This document shows positions 42,796 to 50,842 of a stretch of 64,000 bases of DNA, piece by piece. Below the pieces are notes generated by a model, which searched no databases, was not told where the DNA came from, and saw only the letters and a program-made list of their open reading frames with translations. The stretch comes from Sphingopyxis bauzanensis (lineage in GTDB: Bacteria > Pseudomonadota > Alphaproteobacteria > Sphingomonadales > Sphingomonadaceae), in the NCBI RefSeq assembly GCF_002205675.1, contig NZ_NISK01000004.1:62001-126000 (forward strand). Reading direction: 5' to 3'. Made by a program: the position numbers and the translations under genes. Positions within the stretch are counted from its first letter, which is position 1. Each line of letters begins with the position of its first letter.

Positions 42796-44733
42796 TCAAT
42801 TCAGCAAATATTGTTTCCAGAACAGCAGCGACGTCCAGAAATTATAGTCGGCATTTTCTTTCTTCGCGAAGCCATGTCCTTCGTTGGTCCCGACAAGGTG
42901 CCACGCTGTGCCGCCATTCTTGCGGATCGCGGCGACGATCTGATCGGCCTCTGACGCGGGAACGCGCGGGTCGTTGGCGCCGGTGACGACGAACAGCGGT
43001 TTCTTGATATCGGAAACGCGCGTCAGCGGCGAGATTTCTATCAGCTTCTTGCGCTGCGCCGGATCGCGCTCGTCGCCATATTCGACGCGGCGCAGGTCGC
43101 GGCGATAATCCTGGGTGTTTTCCAGGAAGGTCACGAAGTTCGAAATCGCGACGACGCACAGATTAGCACGCAGCTTGTCGCCATAATGGGTCGCGGCGGC
43201 ATAGCACATATAGCCGCCATAGCTGCCGCCGGTCAGCCCGAAGCGCGCTGCGTCGAGCGCCTTGTCCTTGGCCAGCGCATCGAGAAACGCGCCCATATCC
43301 TTGACGCTGTCCTCTCGCTTGAATGGCCCGTTGTCGAGACTGACAAAGGTCTTGCCATAGCCCGTCGAGCCGCGGACGTTGGGATAGAAGAGCGCGATCC
43401 CCATTTCGTTCAGCATATAGTTGCTGCGGCCCATGAAGCCGGGCCGCGACTGCGCCTCGGGACCGCCATGGACGCTCATGATCAAGGGCCGCTTGCCGGG
43501 GAATTTCGCCGCGTCGGGGCGATAGAGGAAGCCCGACACCTCAAGCCCGTCAAAGCTTTTGACCTTCACCAACTCGGGTTCGACATTCTTGGTGACGTCG
43601 AGCCCGCCCGTCTCGCTTTCGGTCCAGCGCGTTACCGCCAGCGTGTTCGGATCGACGCTGAACGCATCGGCGGCGCTGCGTGCCGAGGTGAAGGTGATGC
43701 CGATCTCGCCCCATGGCGCGATCTCCAGCCCGCCGATGATCCCGGCGGGCAGCTTATCGACCGTCCGCACCGTTCCGGTCTTTGGATCGAACAGCCGCAG
43801 TTTCGCCATGCCCGCCTCGTTGACCACATAAGCGATAAAGCTGCCGTCATCGGCGATGTCGAAGGTATCGACGTCCCATTTTTCGGCCGGTCCCTTCGGC
43901 GTGAATTTGCCCGTAGCGGGGTCGAGCGTGCCGAGCCGCTGGAAATCGCTGCCCTCGTCGCTGGTCATCCAGATCGTGCCGTCGGGGGCAAAGCTCGCCC
44001 CGCCGAGCGCCACCGTCTTACTATGGTCGCCGATCGGCGTCATCGCGCCGCTGGCCAGGTCGAGGCGGAACAGATCGGCTTTCTGCACCGACGTATATTT
44101 GCCGACCAGCGCCCAACTCTTGTCAGGCGTGAAATCGAGCAAGCCCCAGCCGCCGCCCTCGACTTGCGCGACCATGCGGCGCGTCTTGGGATCGCGCGGG
44201 TCCATCACATAGATGTCGCTGTCGCGGCCGTTACGCAGCGTCGAGGTAAAGGCGACGAGCTCGCCGTCCTGGCTCCACGCGTTGAGCCCGTTGCGACTCT
44301 TGCCATCGGTGAGCAGGTCGAGCCGCCCGTCCTTCATGGCATAGATTTGATAGAATTCATTGCCGCCGATGTCCTTCTGGACCAGCATCACCTCGGCCGT
44401 CTTTGGTGCCCAGCTACCCGACCCCACCGGCTCGGCTTCGAACGTGATCTGCTTGCGCGCGCCCATCGGGATCGCGACGCGGTGCAGCTGCGCGGTGTTG
44501 CCGAAGCGGGTCGCGATCAGCATCGATTTGTCGATCGGGTTCCAGCCGACAAAACCGGCACCGCGGTTCTCCATATAGGGCCGCGTTGCCGCCGCCAGCT
44601 CGACCGGCACTTCCGGCACCCCGTCAGCGATCAGCGCCGCGGGTTTAGGTTCGACGGCGGGCTTGTCGGCTTTCGCAGCCGCAGCAGAAGCGAGCGGCAG
44701 GGTCAGGGCAGCAAGAAAGGCCAGATAGCGCAT
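42796..44733 (-). CDS. Exported S9-family peptidase (acylaminoacyl/dipeptidyl peptidase type)
   Basis: A 645-residue protein with a signal peptide (MRYLAFLAALTLPLASAAAA), a seven-bladed propeller with WD40/TolB-like repeats, and a C-terminal alpha/beta-hydrolase domain. The catalytic triad is readable: Ser in GGSYGGY near 505, Asp in TGANDPRVPASE near 585, His in EGHGFAKKEN near 620. The start omits 28 upstream codons that precede the signal peptide. A 616-codon open frame on the other strand is an antisense shadow. It probably degrades peptides in the periplasm or outside. Confidence 0.92.
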   Translation of the reverse strand: MRYLAFLAALTLPLASAAAAKADKPAVEPKPAALIADGVPEVPVELAAATRPYMENRGAGFVGWNPIDKSMLIATRFGNTAQLHRVAIPMGARKQITFEAEPVGSGSWAPKTAEVMLVQKDIGGNEFYQIYAMKDGRLDLLTDGKSRNGLNAWSQDGELVAFTSTLRNGRDSDIYVMDPRDPKTRRMVAQVEGGGWGLLDFTPDKSWALVGKYTSVQKADLFRLDLASGAMTPIGDHSKTVALGGASFAPDGTIWMTSDEGSDFQRLGTLDPATGKFTPKGPAEKWDVDTFDIADDGSFIAYVVNEAGMAKLRLFDPKTGTVRTVDKLPAGIIGGLEIAPWGEIGITFTSARSAADAFSVDPNTLAVTRWTESETGGLDVTKNVEPELVKVKSFDGLEVSGFLYRPDAAKFPGKRPLIMSVHGGPEAQSRPGFMGRSNYMLNEMGIALFYPNVRGSTGYGKTFVSLDNGPFKREDSVKDMGAFLDALAKDKALDAARFGLTGGSYGGYMCYAAATHYGDKLRANLCVVAISNFVTFLENTQDYRRDLRRVEYGDERDPAQRKKLIEISPLTRVSDIKKPLFVVTGANDPRVPASEADQIVAAIRKNGGTAWHLVGTNEGHGFAKKENADYNFWTSLLFWKQYLLN

Positions 44734-45048
44734 GATGATTTTCCCCGCGTTGCAAAAAGCAGATCCACTGGGACTAGACGCTATCAACGTCGCTGGCGGA
44801 TGCAAGGCTTCGACCAACGAAGCCGCGGCTTCGACGACCGTCAGCCGGATTTCGACAGCGAATCATCGACCCTGCACGGTCTATCGCAGCAAAATCGCAA
44901 CATTTTTGGCGATCTGGCGCGATTTGGTTGCGAATCCGGGGTGAAACGAACGGAATTGTTAACGAATCGGTGCCAACCTGTCTTGACTTGGGAATATCGG
45001 GCTGAAATCGTGGCGTTCTGGGAATCGCCAGCCTAAGGGGGCTGAAAA
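44734..45048. other. Divergent intergenic region, 315 bases, no gene seen
   Basis: The gap separates the S9 peptidase from a plus-strand membrane protein. Its plus-strand end is A/T-richer than average (AATCGCAACATTTTTGGCG and GGAATTGTTAACGAATCGG) and contains TTGACT as a possible -35 at about 44992, without a convincing -10. AAGGGGG before the next ATG is a clear ribosome-binding site. I see no RNA gene or repeat. Confidence 0.5.
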
Positions 45049-45447
45049 ATGGCATCAACATTCGGACCGCGCCTGTGGCGGCGCACGTCACCTAGTGTGC
45101 CGGCAGCGCGGAGTCTTGGCCGCCGCATGACCTGGCACGCCGCAACCGCGCTGGTCGCCTTTGCCGCATTGCAGATCTGGCTGGTTTCGAGTGCAATCGC
45201 TGCGGGCGCCTCGTCGACGCTCGTTGTCGTCGCGCTAATTGTCCTGCTGGCCCTCGCCGTTCCCGTTGCGCGCTCTACCGAGCGGCGCTGGTATCACCTG
45301 AGCCGTCAGGCGCTCGCCAGCTGGGGATTGCATGCGCGCTTTCGCCGCGACGTCCGCCGCCTGTGGATCGCCGCGCTGACGTTGCCCTTTTTGTGGGTTA
45401 GCGGCGCGATGGCCGCCACCGACGCGATTGCGGCGATCGTCAAGTAA
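45049..45447 (+). CDS. Small membrane protein of unknown function
   Basis: A 132-residue, Arg- and Ala-rich protein with hydrophobic segments near residues 29-50 and 57-74, and a third near 107-122. The N-terminus (RLWRRTSPSVPAARSLGRR) is strongly basic, which by the positive-inside rule puts it in the cytoplasm. AAGGGGGCTGAAAA precedes the ATG. It lies 51 bases before pmbA. No family is recognised. Confidence 0.7.
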   Translation: MASTFGPRLWRRTSPSVPAARSLGRRMTWHAATALVAFAALQIWLVSSAIAAGASSTLVVVALIVLLALAVPVARSTERRWYHLSRQALASWGLHARFRRDVRRLWIAALTLPFLWVSGAMAATDAIAAIVK

Positions 45448-45498
45448 CCACCATCAGCCAAGTTTGACGCCCTGCCGCCCGCCGTATAGGGCGCGGCA

Positions 45499-46842
45499 AT
45501 GCTCACTGTCTCCCAGGCCCTCGATCGCGCGCAATTGCTGTGCGGCGCCGCTGCCAAAGCCGGCGCCGATGCCGCCGACGCGCTTTATTATTGCAACGCC
45601 GCCACGTCGGTCTCGATGCGCCTTGGCGCGCTGGAGGATGTAGAGCGCTCCGAGGGGCAGGATATCAGCCTGCGCGTTTTTGTCGGCCAACGCAGCGCCA
45701 GCGTGTCGACCGCCGACATGGATGCGGGCGAGCTGACCAAGCTGGTCGAACGCTGTGTCGCCATGGCGCGTGAGGCGCCCGAAGATCCTTATGCCGGTCT
45801 GGCGCCTGAAGAATTGTTGTTCAAATGCCCGGTTCCCGACCTCGATCTCGACGACGGCAGTGAAGCCGACCCCGCTGCGCTGCGCGCAGCCGCGCAGGCG
45901 GTCGAGGAAGCAGCGCGCGCGGTCGCCGGGGTGACCAACAGCGAAGGCGGCAGCGCGAGCCATAGCCGCACCCGTTTCGCGCTCGTGACCAGCCACGGCT
46001 TTGCCGGTGGTTACGGGTTGAGCGGCCACAGCCTGTCGGCGAGCGTCATCGCGGGCGAAGGCGCCAACATGCAGCGCGACTATGGCTGGCACAGCGCGCA
46101 CCACCTCTCCGACCTCGAAAGCGTCGGCGACATCGGCACCCGGGCGGGAACGCGCGCCGTTGCACGGCTCAACCCCGGCAAGGCGCCGAACGGCAAGGCG
46201 CCGGTGCTGTTCGATCCGCGCGTTAGCGGCGGCATCGTCGGTCATCTGCTCGGCGCGATCGCCGGCCCGGCGATCGCGCGCGGCACCAGCTTCCTGCTCG
46301 GCAAAGAGGATCAGCTGCTTTTCGACCGCAGCATCGTCATTCGCGACGAACCCCATCGTATGCGCGGGCTGCGCAGTCGCGCCTTCGACGGCGAGGGCTT
46401 GCCGACCGCGGCGCGCAACCTGGTCGAGGACGGCAAGATCACCGGCTGGCTGCTCGACACCGCATCGGCGAAGCAGCTTGGCCTGACCCCGACCGGCCAC
46501 GCGAGCCGGGGCGGCGGTGCCTCGGGAGTCGGCGCCAGCAATCTCCACCTTGCCGCGGGCAGCGTAACGCCCGCCGCGCTGATGGAGGGCATCGCCGACG
46601 GTGTCTACATCACGGAGTTGATCGGCCACGGCGTCAATCCAGTCACGGGCGATTACAGCCGCGGTGCCTCGGGCTTCCTGATAAAGGATGGCGAAATCGC
46701 CGGGCCGATTGCCGAATTTACCATCGCAGGCAACCTGATCGATATGTTCGCGGCGCTGGTCCCCGCCAACGACCTGGAATTCCGCCACGGTACCAATGCA
46801 CCGACGCTGCGCATCGACGGCATGACCGTCGCGTCGAGCTAA
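45499..46842 (+). CDS. pmbA: TldE/PmbA subunit of the TldD-TldE metalloprotease
   Basis: A 447-residue protein of the TldD/PmbA family that pairs with TldD to digest unfolded peptides and mature some antibiotics. It shows the family blocks GLSGHSLSASVIAGEG, PVLFDPRVSGGIVGHLLGA and ITELIGHGVNPVTGDYSRG. The metal-binding HExxxH of TldD is absent, as expected for the TldE partner. tldD is not in the window. The next gene starts 13 bases later, so the two are co-transcribed. Confidence 0.93.
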   Translation: MLTVSQALDRAQLLCGAAAKAGADAADALYYCNAATSVSMRLGALEDVERSEGQDISLRVFVGQRSASVSTADMDAGELTKLVERCVAMAREAPEDPYAGLAPEELLFKCPVPDLDLDDGSEADPAALRAAAQAVEEAARAVAGVTNSEGGSASHSRTRFALVTSHGFAGGYGLSGHSLSASVIAGEGANMQRDYGWHSAHHLSDLESVGDIGTRAGTRAVARLNPGKAPNGKAPVLFDPRVSGGIVGHLLGAIAGPAIARGTSFLLGKEDQLLFDRSIVIRDEPHRMRGLRSRAFDGEGLPTAARNLVEDGKITGWLLDTASAKQLGLTPTGHASRGGGASGVGASNLHLAAGSVTPAALMEGIADGVYITELIGHGVNPVTGDYSRGASGFLIKDGEIAGPIAEFTIAGNLIDMFAALVPANDLEFRHGTNAPTLRIDGMTVASS

Positions 46843-46855
46843 GGATCAGCCGCTA

Positions 46856-47647
46856 ATGCCCGGCCGCAACCTCGAAGCCGCGATCGCCGCGACCCGCGAA
46901 GTCGGCGATATGGCGATGGCGCGCTGGCGCGGCGAGGGGCAGGCGGTCAATGTCTGGAACAAGTCGCACAACAATCCGGTCAGCGACGTCGACCTCGCGG
47001 TCGATGCGCGGCTGAAGGCGGTGCTCGGCGCGATGGTGCCCGAAGCGGGCTGGCTGTCCGAAGAAACCGCCGATAACGCCGACCGGCTGGCGTGCCGCGC
47101 GATCTGGTGCGTCGACCCTATCGACGGCACCCGCGATTTCATTCGCGGCCGCCCCGGGTGGTGCGTGTCGGTCGCGCTGGTGATTGATGGCGCCCCCGAG
47201 TTCGGCATCCTTTATGCCCCGGCGCTCGATGAATTGTGGGTCGCACAAAAAGGGCAAGGCGCGCAGCTCAACGGCGAGACGCTGCACGCCAGCCAGCGCA
47301 TTACATTCGCCGGATCGCGCGTCCCCGCCGACGCCCTGCCCAAGGTCGACAGCGATCTGGTGATCGTCACCAAGCCGAACAGCATCGCGCTGCGCATAGC
47401 GCTCGTCGCCGACGACCGCGCCGATCTGGTCGCGACATTGCGTTGGGGGTTCGAGTGGGACGTCGCCGCCGCGGCGCTGATCGCGACCGAAGCGGGCGCA
47501 AGCGTCACCGACGCCTTTGGCGCGCCGTTGAAGTTCAACACGCCGCGCGCACAGGCGTTCGGGGTGATCGCCTGCGCCCCGGATATTCATGCCGCGGTGG
47601 TCGATCGCTTGCACGATCGCGCGGTCGCCCTTACATCGCCATCCTGA
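46856..47647 (+). CDS. Inositol monophosphatase-family protein (CysQ/SuhB-like)
   Basis: A 263-residue Mg-dependent phosphatase. The metal-site blocks are WLSEETADN, CVDPIDGTRDFIRG (IMPase motif DPIDGTxxF) and FEWDVAAAALIATEAGA. The family contains 3'(2'),5'-bisphosphate nucleotidases (CysQ), inositol phosphatases and SuhB. The RGRPGWCVSVALV segment is closer to CysQ-type enzymes, but I would not fix the substrate. It lies behind pmbA and ahead of the ribosomal cluster, from which a separate promoter divides it. Confidence 0.85.
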   Translation: MPGRNLEAAIAATREVGDMAMARWRGEGQAVNVWNKSHNNPVSDVDLAVDARLKAVLGAMVPEAGWLSEETADNADRLACRAIWCVDPIDGTRDFIRGRPGWCVSVALVIDGAPEFGILYAPALDELWVAQKGQGAQLNGETLHASQRITFAGSRVPADALPKVDSDLVIVTKPNSIALRIALVADDRADLVATLRWGFEWDVAAAALIATEAGASVTDAFGAPLKFNTPRAQAFGVIACAPDIHAAVVDRLHDRAVALTSPS

Positions 47648-47682
47648 TGGCAAAAGCGCCGCGGCAAACCAGCGCACTCCGC

Positions 47683-47711
47683 TTGACAATCGGCCCGACT
47701 CACCTTAGTTG
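47683..47711 (+). promoter_or_regulatory. Promoter for the rpsM-rpsK-rpoA-rplQ cluster
   Basis: A perfect TTGACA -35 is followed 17 bases later by TAGTTG as a weaker -10. It lies about 135 bases before rpsM, leaving a leader that could be regulated. The perfect -35 box is rare in this G+C-rich DNA. Confidence 0.55.
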
Positions 47712-47846
47712 CGCCTCCATTCCGACATCATGACCGGACGGCGAAGCGCGTAGCGTGCATTCGTGGTCCGTTTTTTGCGTTGGAAATCAGACGCTTTGAG
47801 ATGGGGTCGATTGCCTACGGCCCTGTGGAGCAGGAGAAAGTTACTT

Positions 47847-48215
47847 ATGGCACGTATTGCGGGCGTCAATCTGCCCACCAACAAGCGCGTGATCATCGCG
47901 CTCACCTACATCCACGGTATCGGCCGAAAGACCGCCGTCGACATCGCCACCAAGCTGGGGATCGACCAGTCGCGCCGCGTTCAAGACCTGTCGGACGCCG
48001 AAGTGCTGCAGATCCGTGAAACGATCGACGCCGACCTGACCGTCGAGGGTGATCTTCGCCGCACCACGGCGATGAACATCAAGCGCCTGATGGACCTCGC
48101 CTGCTATCGCGGTTTGCGTCATCGTAAGGGCCTGCCGGTCCGCGGCCAGCGCACGCACACCAATGCGCGTACCCGCAAGGGCAAGGCCAAGGCGATCGCC
48201 GGTAAGAAGAAATAA
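47847..48215 (+). CDS. rpsM: 30S ribosomal protein S13 (uS13)
   Basis: A 122-residue protein at the head of the small subunit that contacts 5S-side bridges and P-site tRNA. The N-terminus [14 protein letters not shown] and the C-terminal block [20 protein letters not shown] are diagnostic. AGGAGAAAG precedes the start. It is first in the alpha-operon order rpsM-rpsK-rpoA-rplQ. secY and adk, which often precede it, are absent here. Confidence 0.98.
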   Translation: MARIAGVNLPTNKRVIIALTYIHGIGRKTAVDIATKLGIDQSRRVQDLSDAEVLQIRETIDADLTVEGDLRRTTAMNIKRLMDLACYRGLRHRKGLPVRGQRTHTNARTRKGKAKAIAGKKK

Positions 48216-48315
48216 GGTTCGAGCGCGTCCATCCGGGCGCGCTTCCTTATTTCCCCTGCCGGGGCAGCGGCCATCGCCCGCCACCGGCCATTCAGGATTA
48301 GGTTAGGATTACATC

Positions 48316-48705
48316 ATGGCTCGTGAACCGCAGCGCCTTCGTCGGCGCGAACGCAAAAACATCTCGTCGGGCGTCGCCCACGTCAACGCGACCTTCAACA
48401 ACACGATGATCACCATCACCGACGCGCAGGGCAACGCGATTGCCTGGTCGAGCGCCGGCATGATGGGCTTCAAGGGCAGCCGCAAGTCGACTCCCTATGC
48501 AGCGCAGGTCTGCGCCGAAGACGCCGGCAAGAAGGCCGCCGAACATGGCGTCCGTACCCTCGAAGTCGAAGTCAAAGGCCCGGGTGCCGGTCGTGAATCG
48601 GCGCTCCGTGCGCTGCAGGCGGTTGGTTTCCACATCACCTCGATCCGCGATGTGACCCCGATCCCGCACAATGGTGTCCGCCCGGCCAAGCGCCGCCGCG
48701 TCTGA
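48316..48705 (+). CDS. rpsK: 30S ribosomal protein S11 (uS11)
   Basis: A 129-residue protein of the small-subunit platform. Diagnostic segments are [20 protein letters not shown], the [24 protein letters not shown] middle and [10 protein letters not shown] at the end. It lies 100 bases after rpsM. The gap holds a G+C-rich imperfect hairpin (GCGCGTCCATCCGGGCGCGC) without a T-tract. Confidence 0.98.
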   Translation: MAREPQRLRRRERKNISSGVAHVNATFNNTMITITDAQGNAIAWSSAGMMGFKGSRKSTPYAAQVCAEDAGKKAAEHGVRTLEVEVKGPGAGRESALRALQAVGFHITSIRDVTPIPHNGVRPAKRRRV

Positions 48706-48812
48706 TGCCTGCTTCGGATGCGCCCCATTTCCGGGGCTGCATCCGCTAAACTCCTAACGCCGGACAGATTGGTCGACCCCCAATTCGTCCCGCCAAAAGC
48801 AAAGGGAAGACC

Positions 48813-49871
48813 ATGACTGTCAATATCCGGAACTGGCAGGAATTGAAGAAGCCCAGCAACCTGGAAATCAAGGCTGGCAGCGACGGCAAGCGCAAGGCGA
48901 CCTTCGTCGCCGAACCGCTCGAGCGCGGCTTTGGCCTGACGCTCGGCAACGCGCTGCGCCGCGTGTTGCTCTCGTCGCTCCAGGGTGCGGCGATCACGTC
49001 GATCAAGATCGAGAACGTTCTCCACGAATTCTCGAGCCTGGCCGGCGTGCGCGAAGATGTCACCGACATCGTCCTCAACGTGAAGCAGATCGCGCTCAAG
49101 ATGGAAGGCGAAGGCCCGAAGCGGCTCCAGCTTTCGGCCACCGGTCCCGCGACCGTCAAGGCCGGCGACATCATGGTGTCGGGCGATATCAAGGTGATGA
49201 ACCCCAACCACGTCATCTGCCACCTCGATGACGGTGCGACGCTGAACATGGAACTCGTTGCCGACACCGGCAAAGGATATGTCCCCGCGACCGCCAACCG
49301 TCCGATCGACGCGCCGATCGGCCTGATCCCGGTCGATTCGCTCTACTCGCCGGTGCGCCAGGTCGCCTACAAGGTCGACAATGCCCGCATCGGTCAGGAA
49401 CTGGACTATGACAAGCTGAACCTGACCGTCGAAACCGACGGCACGATCACCCCGGAAGACGCCGTGGCTTACGCTGCTCGCATCCTCCAGGACCAGCTCC
49501 AGGTCTTCGTCCACTTCGAAGAAGCGATGAACGACAGCGGCATGATCGGCATGGCAGCTTCGCCGACCACCGCCGACGAGTCCGACGTCAACCAGCTTAA
49601 TCGCTTCCTGCTCAAGAAGGTCGACGAGCTGGAACTGTCGGTCCGTAGCGCCAACTGCCTGAAGAACGACAACATCATCTACATCGGTGATCTGGTTCAG
49701 AAGACCGAAGCCGAAATGCTCCGCACCCCGAACTTCGGCCGCAAATCCTTGAACGAAATCAAGGAAGTGCTGTCTTCGATGGGTCTGCGCCTGGGCATGG
49801 ACATCCCCGGCTGGCCGCCGGAAAACATCGAAGAGATGGCCAAGAAGCTCGAGCAAGAGCTGCTGGGTTAA
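48813..49871 (+). CDS. rpoA: DNA-directed RNA polymerase alpha subunit
   Basis: A 352-residue subunit that nucleates polymerase assembly. The N-terminal domain includes the [19 protein letters not shown] dimer segment. The C-terminal domain, which binds UP elements and activators, has [20 protein letters not shown] and [26 protein letters not shown] precedes the ATG. A loop-capped hairpin directly follows the stop, ahead of rplQ. Confidence 0.98.
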   Translation: MTVNIRNWQELKKPSNLEIKAGSDGKRKATFVAEPLERGFGLTLGNALRRVLLSSLQGAAITSIKIENVLHEFSSLAGVREDVTDIVLNVKQIALKMEGEGPKRLQLSATGPATVKAGDIMVSGDIKVMNPNHVICHLDDGATLNMELVADTGKGYVPATANRPIDAPIGLIPVDSLYSPVRQVAYKVDNARIGQELDYDKLNLTVETDGTITPEDAVAYAARILQDQLQVFVHFEEAMNDSGMIGMAASPTTADESDVNQLNRFLLKKVDELELSVRSANCLKNDNIIYIGDLVQKTEAEMLRTPNFGRKSLNEIKEVLSSMGLRLGMDIPGWPPENIEEMAKKLEQELLG

Positions 49872-49879
49872 TCGAGATA

Positions 49880-49903
49880 AGCGCCCCGGTTCGCCGGGGC
49901 GCT
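49880..49903 (+). promoter_or_regulatory. Strong tetraloop hairpin between rpoA and rplQ
   Basis: AGCGCCCCGG and CCGGGGCGCT pair perfectly (10 bp) around TTCG, giving a very stable UUCG loop in RNA. No T-tract follows, so it is more likely an mRNA-processing or stability element than a terminator. Confidence 0.65.
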
Positions 49904-49986
49904 GTCACAACGGGAATGGGTCGGCCCGCAATCGACCTGGCTTGGGGTACCTCACACGGCCCCTTTGACAAACGAAGGAAGAAACC

Positions 49987-50409
49987 ATGCGTCATAAATC
50001 GGGTGGCCGGAAGCTGCAGCGCACCAGCGCGCACCGCACGGCCCTGTTCCGCAACATGTCGGCCGCGCTCATCAAGCATGAGCAGATCACGACCACCGTC
50101 GCCAAGGCGAAGGAACTGCGGCCTTATATCGAAAAGTTGATCACGCTGGCGAAGCGCGGCGGTCTGGCCAATCGCCGTCTAGCGATGAGCCGCCTGATGG
50201 ACGACACCCAGTTGGTCAAGCTGTTCGACGTCCTGGCCGAACGCTACAAGGACCGCAATGGCGGTTACGCACGCGTCATCAAGGCCGGTATTCGCGCTTC
50301 GGACGCCGCCCCGATGGCGATCATCGAACTCGTCGATCGCGACGTCGCTGCCAAGGGCCAGGATTCGGGTCCGGTCGAGCAGTATGAAGAGGATATGGCG
50401 GAAGCCTGA
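49987..50409 (+). CDS. rplQ: 50S ribosomal protein L17 (bL17)
   Basis: A 140-residue large-subunit protein near the exit tunnel. The N-terminus [20 protein letters not shown] is diagnostic, as are [15 protein letters not shown] and the [12 protein letters not shown] block. A 20-residue acidic tail ([15 protein letters not shown]) extends beyond the shortest homologues. It is the last gene of the cluster and is followed by a good terminator. Confidence 0.98.
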   Translation: MRHKSGGRKLQRTSAHRTALFRNMSAALIKHEQITTTVAKAKELRPYIEKLITLAKRGGLANRRLAMSRLMDDTQLVKLFDVLAERYKDRNGGYARVIKAGIRASDAAPMAIIELVDRDVAAKGQDSGPVEQYEEDMAEA

Positions 50410-50433
50410 GCCTCGCTCTAATTAGACAAGATC

Positions 50434-50470
50434 AAGGGCGGCCTCCGACAGGATGGCCGCCCTTTTCTTT
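50434..50470 (+). terminator. Rho-independent terminator after rplQ
   Basis: The stem GGGCGGCC/GGCCGCCC closes an 11-base loop and is followed by TTTTCTTT. It lies 25 bases beyond the rplQ stop and should end the ribosomal-protein transcript. Confidence 0.88.
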
Positions 50471-50842
50471 AGCGGCAGGCGCTTGCCGCCACGTCCGTCG
50501 ATGTACTCGTAGCACGCCTGCGATATCGGGCTGAGAAAAGGGTCGAGCACGCCCCCGCCACGGCAGAGTAGCGGCGCTGGGTAAGATGCTCGGCGTATCA
50601 ACTGCTGAACTCGACAGCGAATTCACACCTGTCCTGCTGGCTACCAGTCGAGCCGATATCGCCCGCGTCGTCGGCACCACGCCGGACAAGGTCCGGATCT
50701 TGATCGAGTTCTAAACGCTAATCGTTCGGCGCCCAGCCCACACCACCACTAAAATAGGTCCGAATTCCGCTTGCCCGCGGCTTTTGCATCCTTACATATT
50801 GGCGCACGATAATTACCCCGGAACCATGAGGATCGCCTTGCC
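50471..50842. other. Gene-poor stretch after the rplQ terminator
   Basis: No convincing gene fills these 370 bases. The only plus-strand frame with a start is 42 codons at 50586-50714 (beginning MLGVSTAELD, ending VRILIEF). It has no ribosome-binding site and could be the tail of a lost gene. The last 90 bases (CATCCTTACATATTGGCGC, GATAATTACCCCGG) are A/T-richer and probably hold the promoter of the next gene. Confidence 0.4.

Noticed and set aside
43186..45036. A 616-codon open frame on the plus strand
   Set aside because: Antisense to the S9 peptidase, whose triad and signal peptide are clear on the other strand.
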